From positions 144,122,488 through 144,186,487 of the forward strand of contig CM038214.1 in NCBI GenBank assembly GCA_021442155.1: a DNA stretch of 64,000 nucleotides, given 5' to 3'. Below the pieces are notes generated by a model. The model was not told the origin of the DNA. It saw only the letters and a program-made list of their open reading frames with translations, and searched no databases. The stretch's first letter is position 1. Each line of letters opens with the position of its first letter. The stretch is from Cymbidium sinense (lineage: Eukaryota; Streptophyta; Magnoliopsida; Asparagales; Orchidaceae). Position numbers and translations under genes: made by a program. This document shows, one piece after another, positions 34,996-46,220 of the stretch.

Positions 34996-36692
34996 CATTT
35001 TAGTTAGAGGTTGAGATTTGTGAGGATGCAACCTACTATCTTCCTCAAAACACCATTTCTTGAACTTGAACAAAATTGAAATTCAAAAGAAAAAGAAAAT
35101 GATGAAGAAAAATAAAAAAGCAAAAGAAAAATAAAAGAAAATTAAAATCCAAGTGAACAAGAAAGGGAAATTGAAGAAGAATAGAACCACATATCACATT
35201 CTAACCATAGTCCATTCCATCATATGGACATGTGGGTAGGATGACTTAACCTCCACCAGGTAGAGGCAGAGATAGAAATAGAGGCAATTCTAGAGGCAAA
35301 TCCCTTGGTTGGCCATCGATAGGGGTTATGTTCCAGCTCATGAGTACCCATTCACATAGACTTGGAATCCAGCTCGGAGGAAGTGTCTAATATGATTAAC
35401 ATACTAGCCAACCCCTCTTAGCGAGTTCCATTGGAGGTGACTTTCGATCCAGACAATGATGAAGACCAAGCCTCCAGATAAAGTAAAGTATTCGAATCAA
35501 GCTTATGTGAGACTATTGACTTGGAACCTTAACTCTAACCTCACTTTCATCTCAAAAGTTGAAGGTTAAGTAGTTAAGGTAGCCCTAAGTCTTCCATGGA
35601 TGAAGCCAAAGAGATTCTTTTGGGATCATCATTCTCAAGTCCTAAAGTTGATGTAGAACTTGAAGATGATTCATTTAAATAATTAATGGAATTATCATTT
35701 GACTTTTACTCACCTTGTGTTCATAATCTTATATAGAAAGGTTTGGTTCCTCATACATTGTCTAGCCACAGGTCAGAGTATTTTAAGAAGCTATGGAATA
35801 ATATAGGCAAGGAAGCATAATCAAGAGTAGGACCAGGATTTAGTACAGTGGGTCTACTCGATGATGATGATTACTGCTTAGATGTTACCAATCATTTGGA
35901 TTTTGATAGGTTCTTTTCACACAACACCAACTCTTACGAGGATGTGTGTTTAGAAATCTCAAATGATCTAGATGGTCTTCAAATCAAGGATGCACCTCCA
36001 GAATTTGAAGAAGAAATTCATTAAACAATAGACAAGCTTAAAGAAATCAACCTCGGTATAGAAGAAATTCCACGCCCAACGTACATCAGTTAATTGATGA
36101 ATGAAGAAGAAACTAATGACTTAGTTAGGCTATTGATTGAGTTTAAGGACTGCTTTGCATGGAGTTATGAAGAAATGCCTAGATTATCTCCTGATGTAGT
36201 AGTCCACAAACTAGCAATAGATCCTAGCTCTAACCCTATTAAGCAAGCTCCTAGATGCATGTGATTAGAAATTGAATAACATGTCATTTCTGAAATCAAG
36301 AAATTGATCGATGCTAGTTTCATTAGGGAAGAAAAATATCCTACCTGGTTAGCCAGTGTCATACCAATTAAGAAGAAGAATGAAAAAAATTCGCATATGC
36401 ATCAATTTCAGGGACTTAAATAAGGCATGTCCTAAGAATGAGTTTCCTCTTCCTATACCAAAATTAATGGTGGACATTGCCTCATCTCATATAGTGTTCT
36501 CTTTCATGGATGGGCCATCTAGCTACAATGAAATCAAGATGTCTCCTAAAGATAAAAGAAACATAACTTTTTGAACCCCGATCAAAATCTTTTGTTATAA
36601 AGTCATGCCTTTCAACATTACAAATGCTAGTGCTACATACCAATGGGCCATGACTCAGATCTTTAATGAACTCATCCATCATTAGGTTGAGT
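34990..36692 (+). pseudogene. Element B linker and N-terminal reverse transcriptase, catalytic box deleted
   Basis: The linker (34990-36090) carries LEVTFDPDNDED and a Glu-rich end. RT begins with EIKKLIDASFIREEKYPTWL at about 36292-36350, then a strand reading RICINFRDLNKACPKNEFPLPIPKLMVDIASSH in a continuous frame (36356-36574), FMDGPSSYNEIKMSPKDKRNITF, and AMTQIFNELIHH at about 36640-36680. Just after VEC, where YIDD or YVDD should follow, the sequence jumps to the RNase H approach. Comparison with A suggests about 0.35-0.4 kb is missing. The RT therefore has no metal-binding box. Confidence 0.8.
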
Positions 36693-37432
36693 GCAAGCCA
36701 CTCATCCTTGTAGCTCTTATCCAGGGCAAGCCACTCATCCTCTACACTGCTGCACTAGATGACTCTCTCAGTGCTGTGTTGCCCCAAGCCAATGACGAAG
36801 GGAAGGAGAGTGCTCTCTACTACCTCAGCCATCATCTGATTCTTGTTGAAGTGAACTACCCACCTATTGAGAAACATAGCCTAGCTTTGATCTTTTCTTT
36901 CCAAAAGCTACGACACTATATGCTTTCTCATATGCTGAACTTGATTTCCAAAACCAATCCACTACAGTATCTCATGACACGAGCAATGCTATCTGGATGT
37001 TTGGTATGATGGTCCATGATCCTATCACAATTTGATATCACATTCGTGGGGAAAAAAGGACAAGCACTAGTGGATTTCTTAGTAGCACACCCACTTCCTG
37101 CTGATTCTTCGCGTAGTGATAATCTCTCTGATGAACAAATCATGAACTTAGGGGAGGTTGACAACCACCGATGGGAGATGTATTTTGATGGTGCAGATTC
37201 ATTTCATAAAGGGAAAGCACCACGATCTACTCTTCCAGGAAAGGTAGGGGTAAGGATAGTCCTCCTAACTCCATACTGTGATGTGATGAGATTCTCATAC
37301 TATCTTTCCAACCCCTACACCAATACTGAAGCTGAGTATGAGGCTTTGATTACCATTCTAGAGTTACCCATCACAGTCAGTGTCAAGAGCATCAACATCT
37401 TTGGGGATTCTCAGTTATCAATCAAATTCTAG
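36693..37432 (+). pseudogene. Element B RNase H plus second RNase H
   Basis: The first RNase H reads ILYTAALDDSLSAVLPQ, ESALYYLSHHLILVEVNYPPIEKHSLALIF and QKLRHYMLSH (36725-36940). The second RNase H follows at about 37145-37432 in a long open frame (37016-37432): RWEMYFDGADSF, GKVGVRIVLLTP, NTEAEYEALI and INIFGDSQLSI. The paired acidic residues (Asp in YFDGA, Glu in EAEYEAL, Asp in GDSQ) are all present, making this the best-kept domain of the window. Two RNase H domains in a row before integrase identify the Tat lineage. Confidence 0.85.
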
Positions 37433-38945
37433 GTCCTACAAGGTTCTCAAACCCAACCTTCATTATTACCACGAGTATACCATGAAGCTGTTAGCCCAAA
37501 TCCCCATAGTCACCATCTACAAGGTTCCCCGAGCAGAGAGGTAGTATTAGATGCTTTGGCCAAACTTGCCAAAGAATTGGCATGTCTGGAAGATGAGTCC
37601 ATTCCAATAAGGGTCCAAAATAGATAAGTCATATCCCTTATTGATGTTGAACTCATTGAGAGACTTTCTCTTGAAGGTGAGGTTATCGTTGCCAAAAAGG
37701 AAGAGGAGCTGGATTGTAGGCTTCATAGACTCTTTGAACACTAGCAAACTGCCTCAAGAGAAGTCACAAGCCCATCAGGAGAAACAGAGAGCTCTCTCCT
37801 ATGCTCTTGTTGATGGTACCCTATACTGATGGTCCTTTGACCAAATGTGGTTACGTTGTTTAGACAAACACGAAGCCCATGGGATTGTGATTAAGGTACA
37901 TTTAGCTCTATGCAGAGTGCATCAATCTGGTCCGTAGATGAAGATGAAGATTAAGAGACTAGGATACTACTAGCCTTCGATGAATACAGACTACATGGAT
38001 GTAGTTAGGAGATGCCATCAGTGTCTGGTACACGGTGTGGTCCTTCACCAACCTCCCAACATTCTACACCTTACCTTGGCTTCATGGCCATTTGTGTGTT
38101 GGGATACTGACATTGTAGGTCTATCGATCCTCCTTCCAAGGGGCATCGATTCATCTTAGTTTCCAATGACTACTTTTCCAAGTGGGTGGAGGCAATCCCA
38201 CTCAGAGAGGTCATAGCTCAGCATGTGCTTCAATTTTTCAGGAACCATGTCATATAGTAGTTAGGGGTGCCTCGATGAATTATATTCGATAATGGTACTG
38301 CATTTAAAAGCACCAAGATCAACGCTTTGCGATGGTATAGATTGGAGATACTCCACCATCTATTAACCAAAATCAAATGGTTTAGTAGAAGCATTCTACA
38401 AAACTCTCATCCAAATACTAAAGAAGACTCTTGATGATAACAAGCGATAGTGGAATGAGCAGTTGGTTGAAGCCTTGTGGGCCTACCACATCACATACCA
38501 GACTCCAAATCAGTCAACCCCATTTTCCTTAGTGTATGGGTCTGAAGCCCTTCTACCTTTAGAAGTTCAACTCCCATCACTAAGGATAGCATTGGGTAAC
38601 AAGATCACTATGGAGTAGAATGCAAAGTTGAGGTTAGAAGAGCTCGAAGGTTTAGAGGAGTGTCACCTACGGGCATGCTAGAACCTCGAGTTGTACAAGG
38701 AAAAATGATTCAAGCTCACAACAAGCTAGTCCACCCTAGGTTTTTTTTGAGTAGGAGAACTTGTGTTAGTCTTAAGGAGACCAATTGTTGCCCATCGAAA
38801 GATGGGAGGCAAGTTTGAACCCACTTGGAAGGCCCTATGTCATGGGGAAGGCCTACCAAGGAGGATCTTATCAGCTTATTGATTGTAAAGGGGAACACCC
38901 AATGCTTCTAATTAATGGGCTCTATTTGAAGAAATATTATTTATA
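37433..38945 (+). pseudogene. Element B integrase, broken, catalytic Glu retained
   Basis: The order is a Lys/Glu-rich spacer (37440-37830), the HHCC zinc domain (HEAHGIVIKVH...C, RRCHQC at about 37870-38025), the core with WPFVCWDTDIV (first Asp, about 38090), SNDYFSKWVEAIPLRE, IIFDNGTAF (second Asp, about 38285), NGLVEAF (Glu codon 38388-38390), ALWAYHITYQTPNQSTPFSLVYGSEALLPLEV, and the C-terminal end KKYYL with a stop at 38945. Frameshifts near 38120 and 38320 and several stops disrupt it. Confidence 0.85.
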
Positions 38946-41161
38946 AAAATCATGTTTTGAAAATAATTCTATCAATCAAAAAAAATTTGATTCCATTTCA
39001 TCAAAATTTTCTCTTCTTTAGAAGCATTGTTTGCTTGTCTTGTGAATCCACCATGACGTGTTTAGGGTAGGTGTAAGAGTCCCCCAGCGGTATCATATTC
39101 CTCTTTCACAACACAAATACAATCAAACACATTTCCTTATGCTATTAGAATAGGTGTGAGAGAACCCAAGAGGCATCCTATTTTCATAAGCACAACTAAG
39201 TTAGGTGTAAGAGAGCCCAAGCGACATTCTTTCTTAGTGGGAATTCTCGGTTGCCATCCGTGGCACCATTTCATCAAAATCCCCAACATGTTTAGGTAGG
39301 TGTGAGAGAACTTGAGAGGCATCCTATTCCTTTTAAAACATGCACAAAAATAAACATATATATTTGGTCTTAGGCTATTTTGATGTGGGAGCAAGCCCCT
39401 ATGGCACTCACTCATTAGCTCTAGGTCGGATCTACATGCTACCTCGCTAGTATGTCACCCTAGTGGTCACTTGTTTAGAGAATGTGAGTCCCCATGCTTT
39501 CTTCTTAACTTGACCATTGCAAACCAATGAGTGCCTTCATAGTATGGTAGGCTTCATTGCCCAGTCAATAAGCTACCTCATGCTGACTTTGTTAAGAAGA
39601 CCTGAGTCCCCATGCTTTCTTCTTGAACTAGCCATCATACACTAACTAGGTTGAGTATATTTGAGGTTTAGAGTAAGTGCCCCGAGGCTCCTTTCCTCTT
39701 GGCTATGTTTTAGTTGATATAAGTCCTCCAATGAAATTCACTCAGTAGTCGCCCTAGGTCGGATGACACCTGTCAAGCCGAAGATAGATTATCCTAGCAA
39801 TCAATTTTGCTATAAGAAGATGTGAGTCTCCTAGCTTTTTTCCTAGGCTGATTGTTGCAAATTGACGGGCACCTTAGGTTGGTTGACATTTGCGATGCTG
39901 ATAATGACTCACCGAGTGAGTACACCACTCTTGGCAGATGTGAGTCCCCGAGCTTTCTCCTTGAGTTGAACATCGAATACCTATTTTATATATGACTAAC
40001 CATATCATCTTCTTTAGGGTTTTGCATTAAGCCCTTAGCATCCCCTCTCCCTGAGGGCACTCTATTTGGATCACATCCATTATGACCCTATTTAGACACT
40101 ACCCGAATTACTCTTGGATTGGACAATCCCCCTTTCCTAGTAGCCACACCTGTGGTTGGAGAATTTGTTCAACGGTTGTGTGATTGTCCCTTAGTTCAAT
40201 AAATTTGAGTTAGGTCTAGGCTGATATGAGCTCCTTCTCAATTTGATCCCTCACAAACCAACAAGGTCCATGTTAAAATAAACTAAACAAACAAACAAAA
40301 TTAATTCTCTTGTGGATTAAGAATTCAAGGCCCCAAAGGGCCCCTTTTCCGAAGCAGGCATCCTATCTTTAGGGCAGTGTTAGCGAGAACTCCTATAGGA
40401 ATTGAGTTGAAATGAGTCCCACAGGTGGCACTCGTAGTTGCCCTTAAGTCAGGTTCAATCTATTTTGCCACAAAGAGGGTACCCCAACAATCATTCTCCT
40501 TTGGAAGATGTAAGATTATGACATATTCTTCCTAGCATGGCTATCGAAAATCAACAGACAGCCCTAGGTCGGGTTCGATTTGTTGCCCAAAGCAACCGAC
40601 CACCCTAGTGGTCTTTTGTAGTGAAAGATGTGAGTTCTTGAGCTTTCTTCCTCAATTGATCATTGCAAATCGAAAGGCACTCCTTTGGTCAGATAGCTCT
40701 CCCATCGGCCGGGAAGCTATTCCCTTTGGTTCAGTAAGTCTAAGATAGGCTTAGGTTGATATAAGCTCCTTCTTAGTGTGATCCATCACAAATCAATGGA
40801 ATCCATCAAAATAAATCTAAAAAATGAAATTAATTTTGAATATCTTCAAGCTGATCTAAGTCCTTTAGCAGCATTCACTCAATAGTTAGCCCTAGGTCAG
40901 GTTCGATTTGCTGCCCAAGGCAACCAATCACCCTAGTGGTTCTTTATTTTGGAAGATGTGAGTCTCCATGCTTTCTTTCTTAACCATTGACACCACAAAG
41001 GAACCCCAGTTGGATAGTCCTACCTTGTGGTTGGTAGACTACTCCATTTGGATTGATAAATCTGAGTTAGGCCTTGACCTCCATGGCCCTTACTCAGGGA
41101 AGTCCATCACAAATCGATGGGACCCATCAAAACAAACTAAAAATAAAATTATTCTTGACTA
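38946..41161 (+). mobile_element. Element B 3' untranslated region, first part
   Basis: It matches A 15749-17540: the four-unit TAGGTGTGAGAGAACCC array (about 39065-39340), then GATGTGAGTCCCC-type repeats (about 39480, 39600, 39825, 39935, 40505, 40628 and 40958). Around 40025-40140 there is about 70 bp not seen at the matching place in A. There is no gene. The region is cut at 41171 by the LINE. Confidence 0.7.
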
Positions 41162-41171
41162 TCTTTGAGTC
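41162..41171 (+). repeat. Target-site duplication left of the LINE
   Basis: TCTTTGAGTC, repeated exactly at 43817-43826 on the other side of the LINE. Confidence 0.85.
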
Positions 41172-41173
41172 AA

Positions 41174-41745
41174 ACTAGAAATGGTGTAGGTGTGATTATA
41201 GATAAAAGTTTGAAGGATAATGTTATAAGTATTAATTGATGTGGAGATAGAATTATAGCTTTAAAGATTATTATTGATACTAAGATTATCAATGTTATAA
41301 GTGTCTATGCCCCTCAAGTAGGTTTGGAGGTAAGCTTAAAAGAAAAATTTTGGAATGAATTAGGGTATTAATACAAAAGATACCTCTTGAAGAAAAAAAG
41401 TATTTGTGGGAGATTTAAATGAACATATTGGTAGAGTGGTAGAAGATTTTAAAAGTATTCATGATGGTTATGGATTTGGAGTGACTAATGAAGAAGGTAG
41501 GACTATATTAGATTTTGCTTTAGCTTATAATTTTATAGTTGCTAATATTTTATTTAAAAAAAGAGATGAACATATTATTACTTATAGGATCTAGTAAAAT
41601 ACAGATTGATTATTTTTTGATAAGAAAAATAGATTGTTTAGATTGTAAAGATTGTAAGGTCATTCCAAGTGAAATTTTAATTACCCAACATCGACTATTA
41701 GTTTTAGATTTTAAGATGAAAGGTTGTAAGAGAAAAATAAACTAA
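41174..41745 (+). pseudogene. LINE apurinic/apyrimidinic-type endonuclease (C-terminal part)
   Basis: The endonuclease nicks target DNA to prime reverse transcription. Readable motifs are NGVGVIIDKSLKDNV, KIINVISVYAPQVGLE (about 41290-41330), FVGDLNEHIG (about 41404-41433, the GDxN motif), EEGRTILDFALAYNFIVAN and HIITYRSSKIQIDYFLIRK (about 41572-41625, with the SxIDY motif). The N-terminal strand with the first catalytic Glu is absent. A frameshift between 41370 and 41405 and another near 41588 break the frame. Confidence 0.8.
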
Positions 41746-41892
41746 ATTATTGTCCTAGATTAGATGGGGACATTTAAAGAACACAAATAAAAATATTTTA
41801 AGAGCAACCTACAAGAAATTAGGATTTGGGATGTTCATAAGGAAGCTATGTGAGAAAAAATATCAAGTGAAATTAAACAAGTTGCTAAAGAT

Positions 41893-42300
41893 GTGGTTGG
41901 AGAATCAAAAGGAAAAGCTTCTTTTAATAAGAATAGTTGGTGGTGGAGTCAGAGTGTACAAAAAAAGATAAGAAATAAAAAATATTATTATAAAACTTGG
42001 TTTAGATGTAAAAACTCGGAGAATTGGGAAAGATATAAAGTGGCTTGTAGAGATTCTAAGAAAGCAATATATGATGCAAAAAATTTAGCTTTTAATGATT
42101 TATACAATAGATTAGATACCAAAGAAGGTGAAATATGTATGTATAAGTTAGCCAACCAAATAGATAGGAGAAGTAAAGACATAGTTCAAGTGAGGGGTAT
42201 TAAGGATGAAAATAATAAAGTACTTTTCTTAGAAAAAGATATTGAAAATAGGTGGATGAGGTATTTTGATAAACTTTTCAATGAAGGATCTAAAGTATGA
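41893..42300 (+). pseudogene. LINE spacer between endonuclease and reverse transcriptase
   Basis: An open stretch of 135 codons, Lys-rich, reads KNSWWWSQSVQKKIRNKKYYYKTW, then SKKAIYDAKNLAFNDLYNRLDTKEGE and QVRGIKDENNKVLFLEKDIENRWMRYFDKLFNE. This is the typical pre-RT segment of plant RTE elements: WWWN..VQ.., later a 'W..YF..LLN' motif. It ends in a TGA just before the RT. Confidence 0.75.
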
Positions 42301-43790
42301 TTGATTTTAGCAACCTTAATACCTAAACAAAAATAGAGAATTTCATTTTATCATCAGATTAGTAAATATGAAGTTAGTGAAGCTTTAAAGAAAATGAAAT
42401 GTGAAAACCATTGGACGGATAATATTCCAATAGGGTGTGGAAATGTTTAGGAGATCAAGGAATTTCTTGGCTTACAAATCTTTTAATGTTATTTTAAACA
42501 CTAAAAGATGCGATGAGTGGAGAAAAAGTTTGTTGGTTCCTATATTTAATAAGAATAAGGTGATGCACAAGAGTGTGCAAATTATAGAGGAATTAAGTTA
42601 ATGTGCCATACATTAAAATTCTAGGAGAGAGTAATTGATCATAGGTTATGATGTGAGAAGTTTCTCACAATCGTTTGGTTTCATGCCGTAGATCTACTAT
42701 GGATGATATACATTTGTTAAGAGGTTTGATGGAGAAGCATAGAGAAAGTAAGAAGGATCTAGATATGATATTTATCGATTTAGAGAAATCTTATGATAAA
42801 GTCTCAAGAGATGTTCTTTGGAGAGTTCTAGAACATAAAGGAGTTAATATTGGTTATATTCAAGTCATTAAGTATATGTATACTAGAGCTGTTACTTGTG
42901 TCCAAACACAAGGAGGATTGACAAAATATTTTCCTATTTCAATTGGATTACATCAAGGATCAACATTAAGCCCTTATCTTTTTTACTTTAGTTATGGATG
43001 TTCTTATGAGGCATTTACAAGAAGATGTACCTTGGTGTATGCTTTTTTGCGATGGACATTCTTCTTGTTGATAAGACTAGAGGGAGTCCAATAGAAGCTT
43101 GAATTATGGAGGTCAACTTTAGAGTCTAAAGGTTTTCATTTAAGTAGATCTAAAACTGAATATATGGAATGTAATTTTAGTTGTAAAAGTTTTAGTGGTA
43201 GTGTTGTGACTTTAGGTGATGAAGTCATTAATAAGTGAGCATTGAGATATTTAGGCTCTATTGTTCAAAATGATGATGAAATAGATGGAGATGTTATTAG
43301 TAGAATTCAAGTTGGATGGTTGAAGTGGAGGAATGCATCGCATATATGTGATAGAAAAGTTCCCTTAAACTTAAGGGAAAATTTTATAAGATGGTGGTAA
43401 GACCCGCAATGACTTATGGTGAATTGAATGTTAGCCAATAAAGAGAAGCATAAGACTAAGTTAAGTGTTACGAGATGAGGATGCTCAGTGGATGAGTGGC
43501 TTTACTCTTAGAGATAGAATGCAAAATGAGTATGTTCGGAAAAAGTTGGAGTAGCTCGGTGGTAGATAAGATTAGGAGAGTCTCCTTAGATGGTTTGGCC
43601 ACATAAAGCGCCTCCATCATTATTAGAGAGTAGATGCATTAGATTTGCCTTATGTTAAGAAAGGTAGAGTAAAAGACTTGGTTAAGATGTATAAAAAATG
43701 ATCTTAGTATACTTGAATTAAATGAGAATTTGACATATAATAGGACACAATGGAGATGAAGGATTCATGTAGCCGACCCCACCTAGTGGG
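42301..43790 (+). pseudogene. LINE reverse transcriptase and C-terminal region, broken
   Basis: RT motifs: GFMP-RSTMDDIHLLRGLMEKHR (about 42677-42740), DLDMIFIDLEKSYDKVSRDVLWRVLEHKGV (catalytic Asp in FIDLEKSYD, about 42757-42845) and FPISIGLHQGSTLSPYLF (about 42930-42990). The expected F/YADD box at about 43040-43070 reads as degraded sequence (FADDILLID would normally follow); here only the ILLIDKTR remnant is visible after a frameshift. The C-terminal part includes LRYLGSIVQND (about 43245-43270) and a WFGHIKR-like stretch (about 43590). It is inactive because of several stops and frameshifts. Confidence 0.8.
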
Positions 43791-43800
43791 ATTAAGGCTT

Positions 43801-43816
43801 ATTGTTGTTGTTGTTG
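43801..43816 (+). repeat. (TTG)n tail of the LINE
   Basis: Five TTG units end the LINE directly before the target-site duplication. A short simple-repeat tail in place of poly(A) is normal for RTE-clade LINEs. Confidence 0.85.
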
Positions 43817-43826
43817 TCTTTGAGTC
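43817..43826 (+). repeat. Target-site duplication right of the LINE
   Basis: TCTTTGAGTC, identical to 41162-41171. The host sequence then continues with GATCTAAGTCCCCCAGC, as in A after 17550. Confidence 0.85.
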
Positions 43827-44722
43827 GATCTAAGTCCCCCAGCAACATTCACTCAATAGTCAGTCCCAGGTTGGGTTGATTGCCTTGCCAATAGATTACC
43901 CCAGCAACTGGTCCTTACTTTAGAGGATGTAAGTCTACTATGCTTTCTTCCTAGTATAGTTGATACATACCGAAAGACATCCATTTGGTTGGCTAGTCTA
44001 CTATATGTTTAGTAGACTACCCCTTTCGATTAGTAAATCTGAGTTAGGCTTAAGCCACCTTGGTTCCTACTCAGTGCAATTCATTGTAAATCAACAGGGT
44101 CCATCTCAAAATCCAAAATCTAAAAATCAAATGAAACAAATAAAACAAAATAATCAATCAATCTAAATAAAATCTTTTACTCCTCCTCAGTGAGATGCAA
44201 ATCTTTCTAGTTCCCCAGATGGACTCAGAATTCTAATCCCTCAGTGGATTTCACATCCTTTCCTCCCTTATGGATGACTTGAACTTGCCTCCCTAGTAGA
44301 GAGTTCACTTTTCCATCCCCAATGGAGTCAAAATAAACACAATTAAATAAACAACAAATTGAAACAAATTCAACCCTCTTCCCTAGCAAAACTTAATTAA
44401 ACAAATTAAATTTCTTTCCCCAGTGAGACTCAAATCAAATCAAACCTCTCATTCCCTTGTGGATGACTGCTTCCCTAGTGGAAGGTTCACATACTCTATC
44501 CCACGGTGGATTTCCCTATCTCTCTTATGTCTTTGACATGAGTAGAGTCAATGCACTAAGCTCTGGATTCTTTCTACACCTTGGGCTAAGAGTATATTGT
44601 CTCTGTTAGTGCTTGTGATCGTTCGATGTTATTGATCATTTCGGTCAACACCAATACATGCAGTGTTCCTTGTCAGTCACACAACTCTTATTGGGTGCCC
44701 TTTGTTGACCTATTTTTTAGAA
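43827..44722 (+). mobile_element. Element B 3' untranslated region, second part
   Basis: This continues the 3' UTR after the LINE and matches A 17553-18170. It has further repeat phrases (CACTCAATAGTCAG..., GATGTAAGTC... at about 43926) and CCCTAGTGGA-like phrases around 44200-44520. No gene is present. Confidence 0.7.
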
Positions 44723-46220
44723 TGAGCTCCCAACCCCTCCATATTTGACATAGGACTTCTCTTAGACTTTAGGAGTTCCTTAGTCTTAAGACACATCTAG
44801 TGATTAGGTTGACACTCAACCTAGACCTAGAGACTTAGAAGAGTTAGCCATAGGAATAAGTCATGCCTTGGGGTGTTAGCAAATTTTACCCTATAGCTTG
44901 AACCACATTCCTCACTTCCTTCCTTCAAGTCAAACTCAAATCAATTCAGCTTAATTGATTTTCTCCAAACCTAAATCAATTCCAAATTGAATTCCTCCAA
45001 ATTCAATTCCAAATAATATGAAATTCCAAATGATTGAAATCCAATTCCAAATGATTGAAGCCCATGATAGAAATTCTAAAAATATTTCCTAAGTCCTTTG
45101 ATTCCCTCTTAAGGAGTTAGCCCAAATCAAATCCAAATTGCTTCAAATTCATGAAATATTCTCACAGTCCATTTATATTATCATTTATATTCACATATAT
45201 AAATGAAATATAAATTCAAATCAATCAAACTAAATTCCAAAATCAAATCCAAATTCTAAAAATCTTTCCCAAGTCCCTTTGATTCCCTCTTAAGGACTTA
45301 GCCCAAATCAAGTTCAAATCACTTCAAATTCATGAAATTTTCTCATAACCCATTTATATTCTCATTTATATTCACATATATAAATGAAATATAAATTCAA
45401 ACAACCAAAACCAACTCCAAAAATCAAACTCAAATTCAATCAAAATTCAACCTAAGCCTTTCAAGTCAAACTCTTGAACTTAGCCAAATCAATTTCAAAT
45501 CAAGCCAAAATCTTGATTTTTCTTCATGATTCAATCAATCCTTCATCATGAATCCAAATATAAATAAAAACTTCAATCACTTAACCATAACTCAATTCAA
45601 ATATCAAACCCAAATCAAACTCATGTTCTCCCTTTGAACTTGAAATTGTCAAATGAATCAAAACCCATTTGACTTCAAATCTCTTGCAAATGGATTTATA
45701 TTTCAATCATAAGTCCATATGTGAGTTCAATCAAACTCAAATCAAGCTTTGACCAAGCCATTTGACACACTTAGGCTCACTTGACCCAAAATGACCTAAA
45801 GTACCCCTTATGAGCCAAATTCTAATCCTAACCAAATTGGATTGAACTAAGCCCATCTAAGCCTCTCATCATGATCAACAATCATCATGAGATGATCAAT
45901 CAGTTAAATTGGGTCAAACCAAGTCAAACCTATGGGTTGACTAAGTCAACACTTAGCTAAAATGATACCCAACATAACCAAAATTCACCATAGGCCAAAT
46001 TAATTAAAATCATTGATCAAGACTCATTCATGATCAATGTTTGAACTTGACCAAGTCAACAATTGAGCCTAACCTAGCCCACTTGACCCAAGTTGACCCA
46101 ACTTGACCTAAAAAGTCAAAATGTGTCAAAACTTGATCTAAGCCAAATTGATTGAAACCAATGGGTCAAGTTCATTCCAACTCACTTGTTGAACTTGACC
46201 AAAGCCACTGATAGACCCTA
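44723..46220 (+). mobile_element. Element B, 3' LTR (first 1.5 kb only)
   Basis: It starts with TGAGCTCCCAACCCCTCC, as at 18171 in A, and follows the A LTR to the equivalent of about 19340. It breaks off near 46220 into antisense polyprotein sequence. It contains the 180-bp tandem duplication and the start of the TTGACC zone (45735 on). The remaining 5.7 kb of the LTR is not found later in the window in a way that fits one clean insertion. Confidence 0.7.
45065..45425 (+). repeat. Two-copy 180-bp tandem repeat in the B LTR
   Basis: The phrase AAGTCC(C)TTTGATTCCCTCTT starts at 45091 and again at 45271, with the intervening 180 bp duplicated (both copies include TTCACATATATAAATGAAAT). The A LTR has a single, shorter equivalent near 18465. 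Confidence 0.75.

Larger units (their letters stand above)
41172..43816 (+). mobile_element. RTE-type LINE, 5'-truncated, inserted in element B
   Basis: This is a non-LTR retrotransposon of 2,645 bp in the same orientation as B. It encodes the later part of an endonuclease domain and then reverse transcriptase, and ends in a (TTG)n tail preceded by CCACCTAGTGGGATTAAGG, the usual end of plant RTE elements. A perfect 10-bp target-site duplication flanks it, and element A has the empty site near 17540. The first endonuclease motifs are missing, so it is 5'-truncated at insertion. Its low-GC coding sequence (poor in C) contrasts with the surrounding repeats. Confidence 0.9.

Noticed and set aside
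41172..43816. A host reverse-transcriptase-like gene
   Set aside because: The target-site duplication, (TTG)n tail and empty site in A show it is a LINE insertion.
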